64,000 bases of DNA. Origin: CAZTTG01 sp964615935. Lineage in GTDB: Bacteria > Planctomycetota > UBA1135 > GCA-002686595. The notes under the pieces are model-generated. The model was given only the letters and a program-made list of their open reading frames with translations. It was not told where the DNA came from and made no database searches. Each line of letters opens with the position of its first letter. Within the stretch, counting starts at the first letter, position 1. The stretch spans positions 13,561-77,560 of the forward strand of contig CAZTTG010000020.1 of NCBI GenBank assembly GCA_964615935.1, in the 5' to 3' direction. Positions 33,943-43,663 of the stretch are shown here, in pieces. A program made the position numbers and the translations under genes.

Positions 33943-34940
33943 GAGCCCGCGGCGGAGCGCTCCCCGATCTCCTCGACGGCCTCGGCGGCGATCTCGGCCA
34001 CGTCCGGGTTGGGGTCGCCGCGCAGGCGCTCGAGGTTTGGGAGCGCCGAGGGATGGCCGATGCGCCCCAGGAGGTCGGCGGTGTCGCCCCGCAGGTTGGC
34101 GTCCTCGCTGTCGAGCACCTCGAGGAGGTGGGGCACGCAGGCGTCCAGCGCGGCGCGGTCCTCCTCCAGGATCCTCTCCGCGGCCATCATCAGGCTGATG
34201 CGCGCGGAGGTCGCGCTCCTCCGCCAGGCCGCGGCGAGGGCCGCCGGGCCGCCCTCGGCGAGGATGCGCTCCTGCGCCTCCTCCAGGCGGTTCTGCTCCA
34301 CCAGCGAGAGGAGGACGCGCACCGGATGCTCCTCGCTCTCGCGCCCGAGGATGCGCGCGGCGAGGTCGTCGGCGGGGACCACGCCGAGGAGCGAGAGGTC
34401 CTCGTCGAGCACCGTCAGAGGCACGGACTGCGCGTGGAAGCGCTCGGCCAGCTCGGGGAAGAGCTGGGCGTCGATGACGGCGGCGGAGACCCGCGGGCCG
34501 GCGAGGGCCAGGCGGTGGGCGTTCCTCACCGCTCCGGGGCAGTGGGGGCAGGCCGCGGCGATGAAGACCGCCAGGCGGGCGGACCGGTCGAGCTCCGAGA
34601 TGGGCGCCATCCCGGCCGCGCCCTCCGCGCCGCCGAGCAGGGCGTCCAGGAAGGGCCCCTCCTCCGGCCCCTCGGGCAGGGCCAGGTAGTGGATCGCACC
34701 CCGGCCGGGGTGGGCGATGGTCAGCGCCGGCCGGGCCGGCGGGGTCGGGCCCTCGGCGTCTCGCCGCAGGGGGATGGCGCCGCCGGAGGCCTCGGCGATC
34801 CGCTCGGCCAGCTCGTCGAGCCGCGCGGCCAGCGGGGACTCGCCCTTCCCCTCGGCGCCCTCATCGATCGGGTGGAGGATCAGCTCGGGCGGTCTCTCGA
34901 GCCTCGAGAGACCCTTCTTGAGTGAGGAGAGGTCGAGCAC
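33939..34940 (-). CDS. Thioredoxin-fold (CPHC) plus HEAT-repeat protein
   Basis: 333 residues from GTG 34940, preceded by GGAGG at a 5-6 base spacing. The N-terminal 115 residues resemble the first, non-catalytic thioredoxin fold of AhpF-type proteins. Residues of about 120-215 are a glutaredoxin/PDO-like fold with active site CPHC (131-134) and cis-Pro SVPLTV. The last 110 residues are helical repeats of HEAT type (LLEVLDSEDANLRGDTADLLGRIG, LERLRGDPNPDVAEIAAEAV). The combination suggests a redox protein with a docking scaffold. It is the gene next to the dsr operon's 3' end, read in the same direction, and it overlaps its convergent neighbour by four bases. Confidence 0.8.
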   Translation of the reverse strand: MLDLSSLKKGLSRLERPPELILHPIDEGAEGKGESPLAARLDELAERIAEASGGAIPLRRDAEGPTPPARPALTIAHPGRGAIHYLALPEGPEEGPFLDALLGGAEGAAGMAPISELDRSARLAVFIAAACPHCPGAVRNAHRLALAGPRVSAAVIDAQLFPELAERFHAQSVPLTVLDEDLSLLGVVPADDLAARILGRESEEHPVRVLLSLVEQNRLEEAQERILAEGGPAALAAAWRRSATSARISLMMAAERILEEDRAALDACVPHLLEVLDSEDANLRGDTADLLGRIGHPSALPNLERLRGDPNPDVAEIAAEAVEEIGERSAAGS

Positions 34941-35020
34941 GCCGGCCTCCGTGGGCCCGTCGGATCGGGAGGGAGTGTAGGGCCGGCCCGGGCGGGGCCG
35001 CAAGGGAGCTCGGCGACCCA

Positions 35021-35183
35021 AGGAGCCCGTTGAAGAGCTGCTTCGGATGCCAGGGCGGTGGCATCCGCGCCAGGTCGGCGCCTGGAAACGCAGGCGAATC
35101 GGCAGATTCGGCGAGGCTTTCGGGTGTCGAGCTGGCGTGGAGGACGCCGTCATGGCGCCGAATGAGCTCCTCAACGGGCTCCT
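35021..35183. mobile_element. MITE-like element with about 25-bp terminal inverted repeats and internal hairpins
   Basis: The left end begins AGGAGCCCGTTGA and the right end is its exact complement. The next 12-13 bases match in most positions, about 22 of 25 in all. Inside are three perfect hairpins: 35044-35052/35059-35067 (9 bp), 35079-35084/35091-35096 and 35095-35100/35105-35110. No reading frame of note is present. The size (163 bp), inverted ends and lack of coding fit a non-autonomous element. I see no convincing target duplication. Its right end supplies part of the cysG stop codon. A structured RNA is the alternative reading. Confidence 0.6.
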
Positions 35184-37050
35184 AGGCCGGGGCGGGCGGT
35201 CGGGCCGCGATCGAGGCCAGCAGCTCGGCCGGGGTCGCGCCCTCCTCGAGCTCCTCCACCTGCATCCAGCCGAGCTGCCGCGCCCGCTCGGCGGCGTCGC
35301 GGCCCAGGCACCAGGCGGTCGGCGTCGGCGTCCATGCGGGGGTGTCCCGTTCGCCGTCCAGGGCCTCCACCTCCCGCGCGTTCCGAAGGAGGCAGCCGGT
35401 GAGCGGCAGGGCGGCCAGGACCACCCGGGCGGCGGGGGTCGGAGGCAGGGGGGTCTCCACCACCTCGGCGCCGGCGAGCTCCAGCTCCTCGCCCAGCTTC
35501 CCGGCCGGAGCGGCCAGGACCAGCCGCTGCCCCGAGAGGGGCCGGCCGCCGAACCAGTCGAGCTGGTCGGCGCGGTCCACGGTGGGACCGACGACGAGGA
35601 GGCCCGGCGGCTTGAGGCCCGCCTCGCGCGCGGCCTCGGGGAGCCGGGCCACCTCGGCCCGCACCACGCGCTGCCGCGAGGTGGTGCCCCGCTCCACCAC
35701 CGCGGCCGGGGTCCTGGGGTTCATCCCCCAGGCCAGGAGGCGCTCCACCGTCTGGCGCAGGCGGCCCATCCCCATGTAGCCCAGGAGGGTGGCGTGGGGG
35801 TCGCCGGCGAGCAGGTCCCAGCGGACCTGGGGGCCGGTGAGCTTGTCGGCCTCGTGGGCGGTGACGATGGTCACGCTCACGACCTCGTTGCGGTGGGTCA
35901 CGGGGATGCCGGCGTAGGCCGGCGCGGCCACTCCGGCGGTCACGCTGGGCACCACCTCGAAGGGAATGCCCGCGCGGACCAGCTCGAGCGCCTCCTCTCC
36001 TCCCCGGCCGAAGACGAAGGGGTCGCCGCCCTTGAGGCGCACGACCCGCAGGCCGCGCCGGGCGAGGCGCACGAGGAGGGCGTTGATCTCGTCCTGGGGG
36101 ATCGGGTGGTGGTCCGCCTGCTTGCCGACGCCGAAGAGCTCGACGGTCTCGGGCAGGTCGCAGGGGAGCGCAGTCTCGGCCAGGCGGTCGTAGACCACGG
36201 CGTCGGCGGCGAGCAGGCGCTGGCGGGCGCGCAGGGTGAGGAGGCCGGCGTCTCCCGGGCCGGCGCCCACCAGGGAGACGAGGCCCGCCGGCTGCGGCTC
36301 GCGATCGCCGGCGGTTTTTTCCGCAACCGGGCCGGAGGTCGGCAATCCCCGGGGCGGGTGGGGGGCGGCGGGTGGGTCGAGGGGCTGAACGGAGCCCGCC
36401 GGGCGGCCCGTCTCCGGGGAATCCGGCGCCCCCCCGGCCAGGAATCCAGCCTCCTCGGCCTCGGTCGGAACGCGGGCGGAGAGCCCCTCGCCGTCCACGG
36501 TCCCGGCGAAGAAGGCGTCGAAGCGGGCCTCCTCGCCCTCGCGATCCAGGCTCAGCTCGCGCACCCGCGCCCGGAAGCGCCCGGCGGCCTTCAGCCACTG
36601 CTCCCAGGCCGGACCCAGGCGCCGTTCGAGGAGCTGCCGCAACCGCCGGACCGCGAAGGGCGCCTCGCCCTCCGAGGCCACGGCGAGCTGCAGCGCGCCG
36701 CGCCGAACGCGGGCCGGGAGCTGGAAGGTGCACAGCTCGGGATCGTCGGCGACGTTCACCCAGACGCCGGACGCGCCGGCGTCCTCGGACACCCTCCGGT
36801 TGACCGACCGGTCGTCGGTGGCGGCGATGACCAGGGCGAAGCCGGCCGCCTCGCCGGGGCGGTAGGCCCTCCGCTCGAGATCGACCGTTCCCTCGGCGCC
36901 GAGCGCTTCCAGGGCGGACACCGGGACCTCGGCCACGACGGTGAGCCGGGCCCCCTCGGCGAGCAGGCCCTCCACCTTGCGCAGCGCCACCTCCCCGCCC
37001 CCGACCACCAGGCAGCGGCGGCCGCGAACGTCCAGCATCACGGGATACAT
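35182..37050 (-). CDS. cysG: Siroheme synthase fusion: precorrin-2 dehydrogenase/ferrochelatase, uroporphyrinogen-III methyltransferase, short HemD-like tail
   Basis: 622 residues. Residues 1-200 are the CysG-B type dehydrogenase/chelatase (LDVRGRRCLVVGGGEVALRKVEGLL, ATDDRSVNRRVSEDA). A Pro/Gly-rich linker is followed by the SUMT domain at about 255-495 (VSLVGAGPGDAGLLTLRARQRL, RLKGGDPFVFGRGGEE, AVVERGTTSRQR). The last 125 residues resemble a shortened uroporphyrinogen-III synthase (LSGQRLVLAAPAGKLGEELELAGAEVVETPL), about half the normal length. It makes siroheme, the DsrAB prosthetic group, and sits 81 bases after dsrP. The stop codon overlaps the MITE-like element, so the HemD part may have been trimmed by its insertion. 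Confidence 0.92.
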   Translation of the reverse strand: MYPVMLDVRGRRCLVVGGGEVALRKVEGLLAEGARLTVVAEVPVSALEALGAEGTVDLERRAYRPGEAAGFALVIAATDDRSVNRRVSEDAGASGVWVNVADDPELCTFQLPARVRRGALQLAVASEGEAPFAVRRLRQLLERRLGPAWEQWLKAAGRFRARVRELSLDREGEEARFDAFFAGTVDGEGLSARVPTEAEEAGFLAGGAPDSPETGRPAGSVQPLDPPAAPHPPRGLPTSGPVAEKTAGDREPQPAGLVSLVGAGPGDAGLLTLRARQRLLAADAVVYDRLAETALPCDLPETVELFGVGKQADHHPIPQDEINALLVRLARRGLRVVRLKGGDPFVFGRGGEEALELVRAGIPFEVVPSVTAGVAAPAYAGIPVTHRNEVVSVTIVTAHEADKLTGPQVRWDLLAGDPHATLLGYMGMGRLRQTVERLLAWGMNPRTPAAVVERGTTSRQRVVRAEVARLPEAAREAGLKPPGLLVVGPTVDRADQLDWFGGRPLSGQRLVLAAPAGKLGEELELAGAEVVETPLPPTPAARVVLAALPLTGCLLRNAREVEALDGERDTPAWTPTPTAWCLGRDAAERARQLGWMQVEELEEGATPAELLASIAARPPAPA

Positions 37051-37131
37051 GATGAGCTCCCCGGCCCCGAGGGCCGATCGCGTGCGCCCCCTCGGGCGCC
37101 CGGGGAGGGTAGCGGGCCGGGCCGGGTCAGG

Positions 37132-38289
37132 CTACGCCTGCTTCAGCTCCCGCTCGGTGATGGCGATCTTGTACAGGACCGTCAGGACCAGGGCGCCCAG
37201 GCTGTAGACCCCCAGGCCGATCAGGAACTCGGGCAGCGTGGGCCAGTACTCGGTCACCTCGCCCATGGGCGAGGGGACGAAGCCGCCCACCACCATGCCG
37301 AGGCCTTTGTCGATCCAGATGCCGGCGATGATCCCCATGCAGCCCAGGGCCAGCAGCCCCTGGCGCTGGCGCGCCTTGGGGAACAGGAGCAGCAGCAGGG
37401 CGGCCAGACCCACGAGCTGAGCCACCCACATCCACGGAACCAGGGTGGTCTTGCCGTCCAGGCCCAGGAAGAGGTACTGGAAGTGGCTGGTGTGGTGCGG
37501 GATGTCGCTGTAGAGGGCGGTGAACAGCTCGCACAACACGAAGAAGATGTTGAGCGCCATGGCGTAGACGGCGATCACGGCGAGCTTCTGGATGGCCTTC
37601 TCACCAGCGTCGAACTTGGTGAACTTGCGCAGCAGCAAGCACAGGAGGATCAGGAGCGCCGGGCCGGAGGAGAACGCCGAGGCCAGGAATCGCGGGGCCA
37701 GGATGGCGGTCATCCAGAAGGGCCGGGCGCCCAGGCCCGAGTACAGGAAGGCCGTGACGGTGTGGATGCTCACCGCCCAGGGGATCGAGAGGAGGATCAC
37801 CGGCTTGATCCAGCGGGACGGGGGCACCCCGCGGATCTCCGCGCTGAAGGTCACCAGGGCGATGACCGCGTTCAGGATCAGGTAGCCGAAGAGGACCACC
37901 ATGTCCCAGAACATCACCGAGTTGGGAGTGGGGTGCAGGATCACGTTCGTCACTCGGGTCGGTTGACCCATGTCGACGAAGATGAACAGCATGCACATGA
38001 TCACCGCCGAGATGGCCAGCATCTCCCCCAGCACGACGATGCGGCCGAAGGCCTTGTAGTCGTGCAGGTAGTACGGCAGGACCAGGATCACCGCCGAGGC
38101 CGCCACCCCCACCAGGAAGGTGAATTGGGAGATGTAGAAACCCCAGGGGACGTCACGGGAGAGCCCGGTGATGCCCAGGCCCTCCCTGAACTGACGCAGG
38201 TAGCAGTACAGGCCCACCAGGACGAGGGCCAGCAGGATCCCCACCAGTCCCCAGTAACGCCGGCTTCCACTCAGTGCCTTTTCCAGCAT
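37132..38289 (-). CDS. dsrP: DsrP, NrfD-family membrane quinone-interacting subunit
   Basis: 385 residues with about ten membrane helices. The N-terminal helix region reads YWGLVGILLALVLVGLYCYLRQF, followed by DVPWGFYISQFTFLVGVAASAVILVLPYY, typical of NrfD/PsrC proteins. In the DsrMKJOP complex it exchanges electrons with the quinone pool, together with the ferredoxin-like DsrO and cytochrome DsrJ. It begins 7 bases after dsrO, and no haem-binding motif is expected or seen. Length and sequence agree with DsrP. Confidence 0.95.
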   Translation of the reverse strand: MLEKALSGSRRYWGLVGILLALVLVGLYCYLRQFREGLGITGLSRDVPWGFYISQFTFLVGVAASAVILVLPYYLHDYKAFGRIVVLGEMLAISAVIMCMLFIFVDMGQPTRVTNVILHPTPNSVMFWDMVVLFGYLILNAVIALVTFSAEIRGVPPSRWIKPVILLSIPWAVSIHTVTAFLYSGLGARPFWMTAILAPRFLASAFSSGPALLILLCLLLRKFTKFDAGEKAIQKLAVIAVYAMALNIFFVLCELFTALYSDIPHHTSHFQYLFLGLDGKTTLVPWMWVAQLVGLAALLLLLFPKARQRQGLLALGCMGIIAGIWIDKGLGMVVGGFVPSPMGEVTEYWPTLPEFLIGLGVYSLGALVLTVLYKIAITERELKQA

Positions 38290-38296
38290 GACGTCC

Positions 38297-39091
38297 TCAC
38301 AGCGAGTAGTAGACCTGGGGGCGGGTACCGAGCTCGGCCTTGCGGCGGACCGTCCAGCTCGAGCCGACGATCTGGCGGATCCTCGACTCGGGGTCGTTCA
38401 GGTCGCCGAAGACCAGCGGTGCGTCCTCCCCGTGGAGGCCCTGGCAGGCCTCCACGCAGGCGGGGATCTGCTCCCGCGACAGGCGCTCGGCGCACAGGGT
38501 GCACTTCTCCACCACCCCCTTGGTGCGGGTGGGGAAGCTCCGGTTGACCTCGTCGATGTGGGGCCGCGGGTCCTGGAAGTTGAAGCTCCGGGCGCCGTAG
38601 GGGCAGCCCACCACGCAGTAGCGGCAGCCGATGCAGCGGTGCTGGTCCATCATCACCGGACCGTCATCCCGCTTCCAGGTGGCCTGGGTGGGGCACACCC
38701 TCACGCAGGGCGGATTGTCGCAGTGGTTGCAGAGCACCGGAACCTCGCGGTGCTTCAGCTCATCGGAGGTGTGCTCGCTGACGCTCTCGTGGAAGACGTG
38801 CTCGGCGTGGTCCTTCCAGATCCACTTGATCTCCTCCTCGTGATCCTCGATGTGGGGCACGTTGTGGATGCCGTGACAGGCGTCCATGCAGGCGTGGCAA
38901 TCCTCGTGCCGGGCGCAGCGCTCGCTGTCGAGGAACAGGGCCCAGTGCTTGCCCTGCATCGCCTCCGGCGCTGGCCTGCGGGTGAGGCTCTGGGCCCTCG
39001 CGGTGCCCGCGGCGATCACGGGCGCAGCGCCACTGGCCCCCAGGGCGGTGAATCCCGCTGCCTTCAGGAAATCTCTTCGGCTGGTGCCCAT
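38297..39091 (-). CDS. dsrO: DsrO, Tat-exported periplasmic 4Fe-4S protein
   Basis: 264 residues beginning with a twin-arginine signal (MGTSRRDFLKAAGFTALG) ending near residue 34. Ferredoxin-type Cys clusters follow: CARHEDCHACMDAC, CNHCDNPPCVRVCP, CIGCRYCVVGCP and CTLCAERL. This is the four-cluster pattern of the HybA/NrfC-like family that pairs with NrfD-type membrane subunits. It transfers electrons between DsrJ and DsrP on the outer face of the cytoplasmic membrane. It starts 3 bases after dsrJ. Confidence 0.95.
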   Translation of the reverse strand: MGTSRRDFLKAAGFTALGASGAAPVIAAGTARAQSLTRRPAPEAMQGKHWALFLDSERCARHEDCHACMDACHGIHNVPHIEDHEEEIKWIWKDHAEHVFHESVSEHTSDELKHREVPVLCNHCDNPPCVRVCPTQATWKRDDGPVMMDQHRCIGCRYCVVGCPYGARSFNFQDPRPHIDEVNRSFPTRTKGVVEKCTLCAERLSREQIPACVEACQGLHGEDAPLVFGDLNDPESRIRQIVGSSWTVRRKAELGTRPQVYYSL

Positions 39092-39094
39092 GAC

Positions 39095-39475
39095 TCAGTT
39101 CCCCTTCGGATCCAGGTGACAGTCCCAGCAGTAGGGACTCACGTCCACGTAGTCGTGACAGCGGTCGCAGAACTGCTCCCGGTCGGTGTGGCAGCCGAGG
39201 CAGGTGTTGGTGAGGCTCCGCTCGACGCGCTCCCCGCCCTCGTCGGTGTAGAAGCGCTCGCCGCTACGGACCACTGCGTCCCTCCATCCATTCAAAAGCT
39301 GCATGTGCGAGTCGCGCATGTACTGCGTGGACTCGATGCAGGTCTCGGCCCCCTCGGGGTAGGTCAGCTCCGGTGGCGCGGCGGACGAACCGCTGGCCAC
39401 CGAGTACCAGATCGGGAAGGTCAGCAGGATCGCGAAGATCACCAGCCCGGCGACGATCTTTCCTCCGTCGTACAT
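39095..39475 (-). CDS. dsrJ: DsrJ, membrane-anchored triheme cytochrome c
   Basis: 126 residues. An N-terminal anchor (GKIVAGLVIFAILLTFPIWYS) is followed by three haem-c motifs, CLGCH, CDRCH and CWDCH, all in the last 35 residues. This is the number and placement found in DsrJ. It is the periplasmic cytochrome of DsrMKJOP. The unusual His/Cys ligation described for DsrJ may involve Cys at ETCIESTQY, but that is from family knowledge, not provable here. It lies 4 bases after dsrK. Confidence 0.95.
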   Translation of the reverse strand: MYDGGKIVAGLVIFAILLTFPIWYSVASGSSAAPPELTYPEGAETCIESTQYMRDSHMQLLNGWRDAVVRSGERFYTDEGGERVERSLTNTCLGCHTDREQFCDRCHDYVDVSPYCWDCHLDPKGN

Positions 39476-39479
39476 CGCT

Positions 39480-41108
<1,629 letters not shown>

Positions 41109-41111
41109 GGC

Positions 41112-42104
41112 CTAGTCCTTCTCCACCGGGATGCCGGCGGCCTTCATCTTGTCCCTGAACTCGTCCTCGTACTCGTCATAGGGGTGGGCGGGTACGACCG
41201 GGTTCCAGGGGTTGATGTGCCTGACCATTCGGTTGTTGTTCGCCAGGTTCCTGGTCGGGCTGAGGAAGACCCCGCCCATGTGCATCAGCTTGCTGAAGGG
41301 GAAGTAGGCGAGCAGCAGGGAGACGAGGAAGAGGTGGCCGTAGAAGAGCCAGTGGACCCCCTCGACCACTACCGGCTGGAAGCTGACCAGACCCACCGCC
41401 AGCTCCTTCACCGCAGTGATGTCCGCCCGCACGAAGTGCCTGAGGAGCAGGCCCGTGGCCGCGATGCCCAGCAGCAGGAAGAGCGGCAGGTAGTCGGCCG
41501 GCAGCGAGATGTAGCGCAGCTGGGGAGAGACCACCCGGCGCATGAAGATGTACGTCAAGGCCAGCAGCATGATCAGGCCGCTCAGGAGCACCACCGGCGC
41601 GCCGATCTGCAGGAAGCCGTCCAGGAAGGCCAGCCCGGTCACGAAGCCGGGCACCGGGTCGGTGAAGAACCGCATGTGCCGGATGACGATGATCAGGAAG
41701 CACCAGTGGAAGGCCAGCGAGCCGATCCACAGCCAGATGTCCGAGCCGTGGATGACCTGTCCTCCGGGCCTGACCTCGGTCCGGGTGTGGCGCAGGAGGG
41801 AGCGGAAGGCCAGCACTTCGAGCGCCATCCTCCCAATCACCCCCAGCCCGGTGTGGGGGTTGTCCAGGCGGCTGGACTTGATCCACGTCAGGGAGTGCTG
41901 CTGCCCGCAGCTGGTCGGGATGCGGAAGGGGACCGGTACCTTCGCCCACTGCAGCACGCGGTGGATGAAGCCGCCCACGAACAGGACGATGGCGACATAT
42001 GGCACCAGGATCCCGAAGACGAAACCCAGGTGCAGCACGCCGGCTCCGAGCCAGGCCACGAAGAGCAGCACCAGGACCGCGATCAGGGGGAAGAGGATCT
42101 TCAT
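41112..42104 (-). CDS. dsrM: DsrM, membrane cytochrome b subunit
   Basis: 330 residues with about six hydrophobic helices, including KILFPLIAVLVLLFVAWLGAG at the start and a NarI-like b-type region with several His (GSLAFHWCFLIIVIRHM, LLRHFVRAD, WLFYGHLFLV). It oxidises menaquinol and passes electrons to DsrK. ATG 42104 is chosen because it overlaps the preceding gene's stop (ATGA) and starts at the first helix. The frame remains open upstream to 42257, but that stretch is the other gene in a shifted frame. Confidence 0.95.
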   Translation of the reverse strand: MKILFPLIAVLVLLFVAWLGAGVLHLGFVFGILVPYVAIVLFVGGFIHRVLQWAKVPVPFRIPTSCGQQHSLTWIKSSRLDNPHTGLGVIGRMALEVLAFRSLLRHTRTEVRPGGQVIHGSDIWLWIGSLAFHWCFLIIVIRHMRFFTDPVPGFVTGLAFLDGFLQIGAPVVLLSGLIMLLALTYIFMRRVVSPQLRYISLPADYLPLFLLLGIAATGLLLRHFVRADITAVKELAVGLVSFQPVVVEGVHWLFYGHLFLVSLLLAYFPFSKLMHMGGVFLSPTRNLANNNRMVRHINPWNPVVPAHPYDEYEDEFRDKMKAAGIPVEKD

Positions 42105-42646
42105 CGGCCACAACCTCTCGGGTTTCGCTCGTGCGACGGCAGGTCGTCCCAGTCGACCCCCACCATCTTCAACAGAGTCGAGACCCTGGCCTTGGCCTCC
42201 CGGACTCGAATCCGGGAGATCCGCTGCAGGAATCCCGTATGGCTGTCGAAGGCCCACATCGCCAGGCGGTCGATGCGGTCCTCGAACTCCAACAGCTCCT
42301 CCAGGACGGACCGATCCCGGAGCTCGGCGGCCAGCTCGGTGCGCAGCACGTCCTTGAGCTGAAAGGCGAAGGAGACGGCCCGCGAGGGGGCGACCTCCTG
42401 TATGCAGGTCATCTGGATGATGGGATCCAGGTGCGGGGAGACCTCCTCGCGCGGCGCCGAACGCAACAGCGCGTCGAAGAGGTGCTCGATCTCGGTGGCT
42501 ATGGTGTTCCCCGTCGGGTTCGCGAAGGGGTCCTTCTGCCCCTTCAAGAACCCGCTCGAGTCCTCGGGGTAGACCTCCAGAGCGCGGTCGATCCAGATCC
42601 TGATCAGATCGCTCCGCCTCTGGCGCAAGAGATCCAGAAGAGCCAC
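42101..42646 (-). CDS. RsbRD N-terminal-domain protein in the dsr operon
   Basis: 181 residues, wholly helical. It matches the RsbT co-antagonist (RsbRD) N-terminal domain: a start with LLRQRRSDLIRIWIDRALEVYPEDSSGFL and a central PHLDPIIQMTCIQEVAPSRAVSFAFQLKDVL. In stressosome proteins this non-haem-globin-like module senses signals. Here it stands alone, with no STAS domain. Stop and start overlap dsrM (ATGA), so it is translationally coupled to the membrane complex. It probably senses a redox or sulfur signal or helps assemble DsrMK; no experiment-based function is known to me. Confidence 0.85.
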   Translation of the reverse strand: MALLDLLRQRRSDLIRIWIDRALEVYPEDSSGFLKGQKDPFANPTGNTIATEIEHLFDALLRSAPREEVSPHLDPIIQMTCIQEVAPSRAVSFAFQLKDVLRTELAAELRDRSVLEELLEFEDRIDRLAMWAFDSHTGFLQRISRIRVREAKARVSTLLKMVGVDWDDLPSHERNPRGCGR

Positions 42647-42689
42647 GGCTGCTGAGGCTTCCGTCGGGGTGTACGCGCGGGCATCCCCC

Positions 42690-42712
42690 GAGCGGGCGGC
42701 CTGCGCCCGCTC
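42690..42712 (-). terminator. Strong hairpin after dsrC (attenuator or processing site)
   Basis: A perfect 9-bp GC stem, GAGCGGGCG/CGCCCGCTC, encloses a 5-base loop in the 96-base gap between dsrC and the RsbRD_N gene. There is no T-run, so it is more likely an attenuator or an RNA 3'-end stabiliser that raises dsrC over dsrMKJOP. Confidence 0.55.
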
Positions 42713-42742
42713 ACGGGGAAGCTCCGCAGGGACTCCGTCGGA

Positions 42743-43060
42743 CTACACGCAACCGGTGGGCTTGGGAAGACCTGCGACCTTGCAGGCGCCCTTGGCCGGA
42801 CCGGAGGGGAACAGCTCGTAGATCTGGTTGAGCTTGAAGCCGGTGGACTTGCACAGCCGCCGGATCATGGGGGCCACGCCATACTCGAGGTAGTACTCGC
42901 GCAGGTAGTTGACCACCTTCCAGTGGTCCTCGGTGAGCTCGTCGACACCCTCGGTCTTGCCGAGAGCCGCGGCCACATCTTCGTTCCAGCGATCGGGCTC
43001 CTGGATGAATCCGTCCTCGTCGATATCGAGCGTCGTATCGCCAACTTGAAACTCGGGCAT
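42743..43060 (-). CDS. dsrC: DsrC, sulfur carrier protein
   Basis: 105 residues, the normal length. The C-terminal arm GACKVAGLPKPTGCV holds both redox cysteines (Cys93 and Cys104, ten residues between), which identifies a true DsrC rather than a TusE-like relative. The core YLREYYLEYGVAPMIRRLCKSTG is conserved. It takes sulfur from DsrAB as a trisulfide and hands it to DsrMK. The gene is between the TPR gene (21 bases upstream) and a strong hairpin, compatible with separate, higher expression. Confidence 0.97.
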   Translation of the reverse strand: MPEFQVGDTTLDIDEDGFIQEPDRWNEDVAAALGKTEGVDELTEDHWKVVNYLREYYLEYGVAPMIRRLCKSTGFKLNQIYELFPSGPAKGACKVAGLPKPTGCV

Positions 43061-43081
43061 CTCGCTACTCCTTGGTTTCTC

Positions 43082-43663
43082 CTAGCTGTTGCCGCTAGGC
43101 CCTTTTCCTATTTCCATGGTGAGGGGTCCCCCCCCACCTTCTTGTTCGAATGCCTTGGTGATGGCCTTGATCAGCGCGGGCTCGGGGGAGAAACCCAGCG
43201 ACTCGGCGCGAACCAGGCTGTCCCGGGCCGCCACCACGTCCCCCAGCGCGTTCAGGCCGGCCGCGAGGTAGTAGTGTCCCGCCGCGTGCCGGGGCTCCAG
43301 CTCCACCACGCGCCGGAAGCAGGCGACCATCTCCTGGGCCTGCCCCAGGTAGAGGTGACCCAGCCCCTGGTTGAAGTGCCCCGGCACGCCCTCCGGCCTG
43401 CAGGCCACCGCGCGCCGGTTGGCCTCCACGCAGCCGGTGAAGTCCCAGTTCGAGAAGCGCACGCCGCCCAGGTTGACCCAGGCCTCGTCCAGGTCGGGGT
43501 CCAGCTCCACCGCGTGACTCAGCTCCGCCTCGGCTTCCTTGATGTGGCCGGCCCGGTGCAGAGCGGTGCCCAGCCTCATGTGAGCCCTGGCCGAGCCGGG
43601 ATCCGACTCCACCGCCGCCCGCAGCGTCTCCAGCTGCTCCCTGCGACTCACTTCCGACGACAT
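43082..43663 (-). CDS. TPR-repeat protein in the dsr operon
   Basis: 193 residues. About four tetratricopeptide repeats are visible (ARAHMRLGTALHRAGHIKEAEAELSHAVELDPD, DEAWVNLGGVRFSNWDFTGCVEANRRAVAC, FNQGLGHLYLGQAQEMVACFRRVVELEPRH). ATG 43663 is used because it overlaps the HEAT gene's end by 16 bases and begins the repeat region. It is likely a protein-protein scaffold that helps assemble or deliver DsrC or DsrAB. No specific partner can be named. Confidence 0.85.
   Translation of the reverse strand: MSSEVSRREQLETLRAAVESDPGSARAHMRLGTALHRAGHIKEAEAELSHAVELDPDLDEAWVNLGGVRFSNWDFTGCVEANRRAVACRPEGVPGHFNQGLGHLYLGQAQEMVACFRRVVELEPRHAAGHYYLAAGLNALGDVVAARDSLVRAESLGFSPEPALIKAITKAFEQEGGGGPLTMEIGKGPSGNS

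Noticed and set aside
42185..42207. tRNA T-arm-like sequence (GACTCGAATCC)
   Set aside because: It lies inside the coding region of the RsbRD_N gene, and no acceptor, D or anticodon stems can be formed around it.
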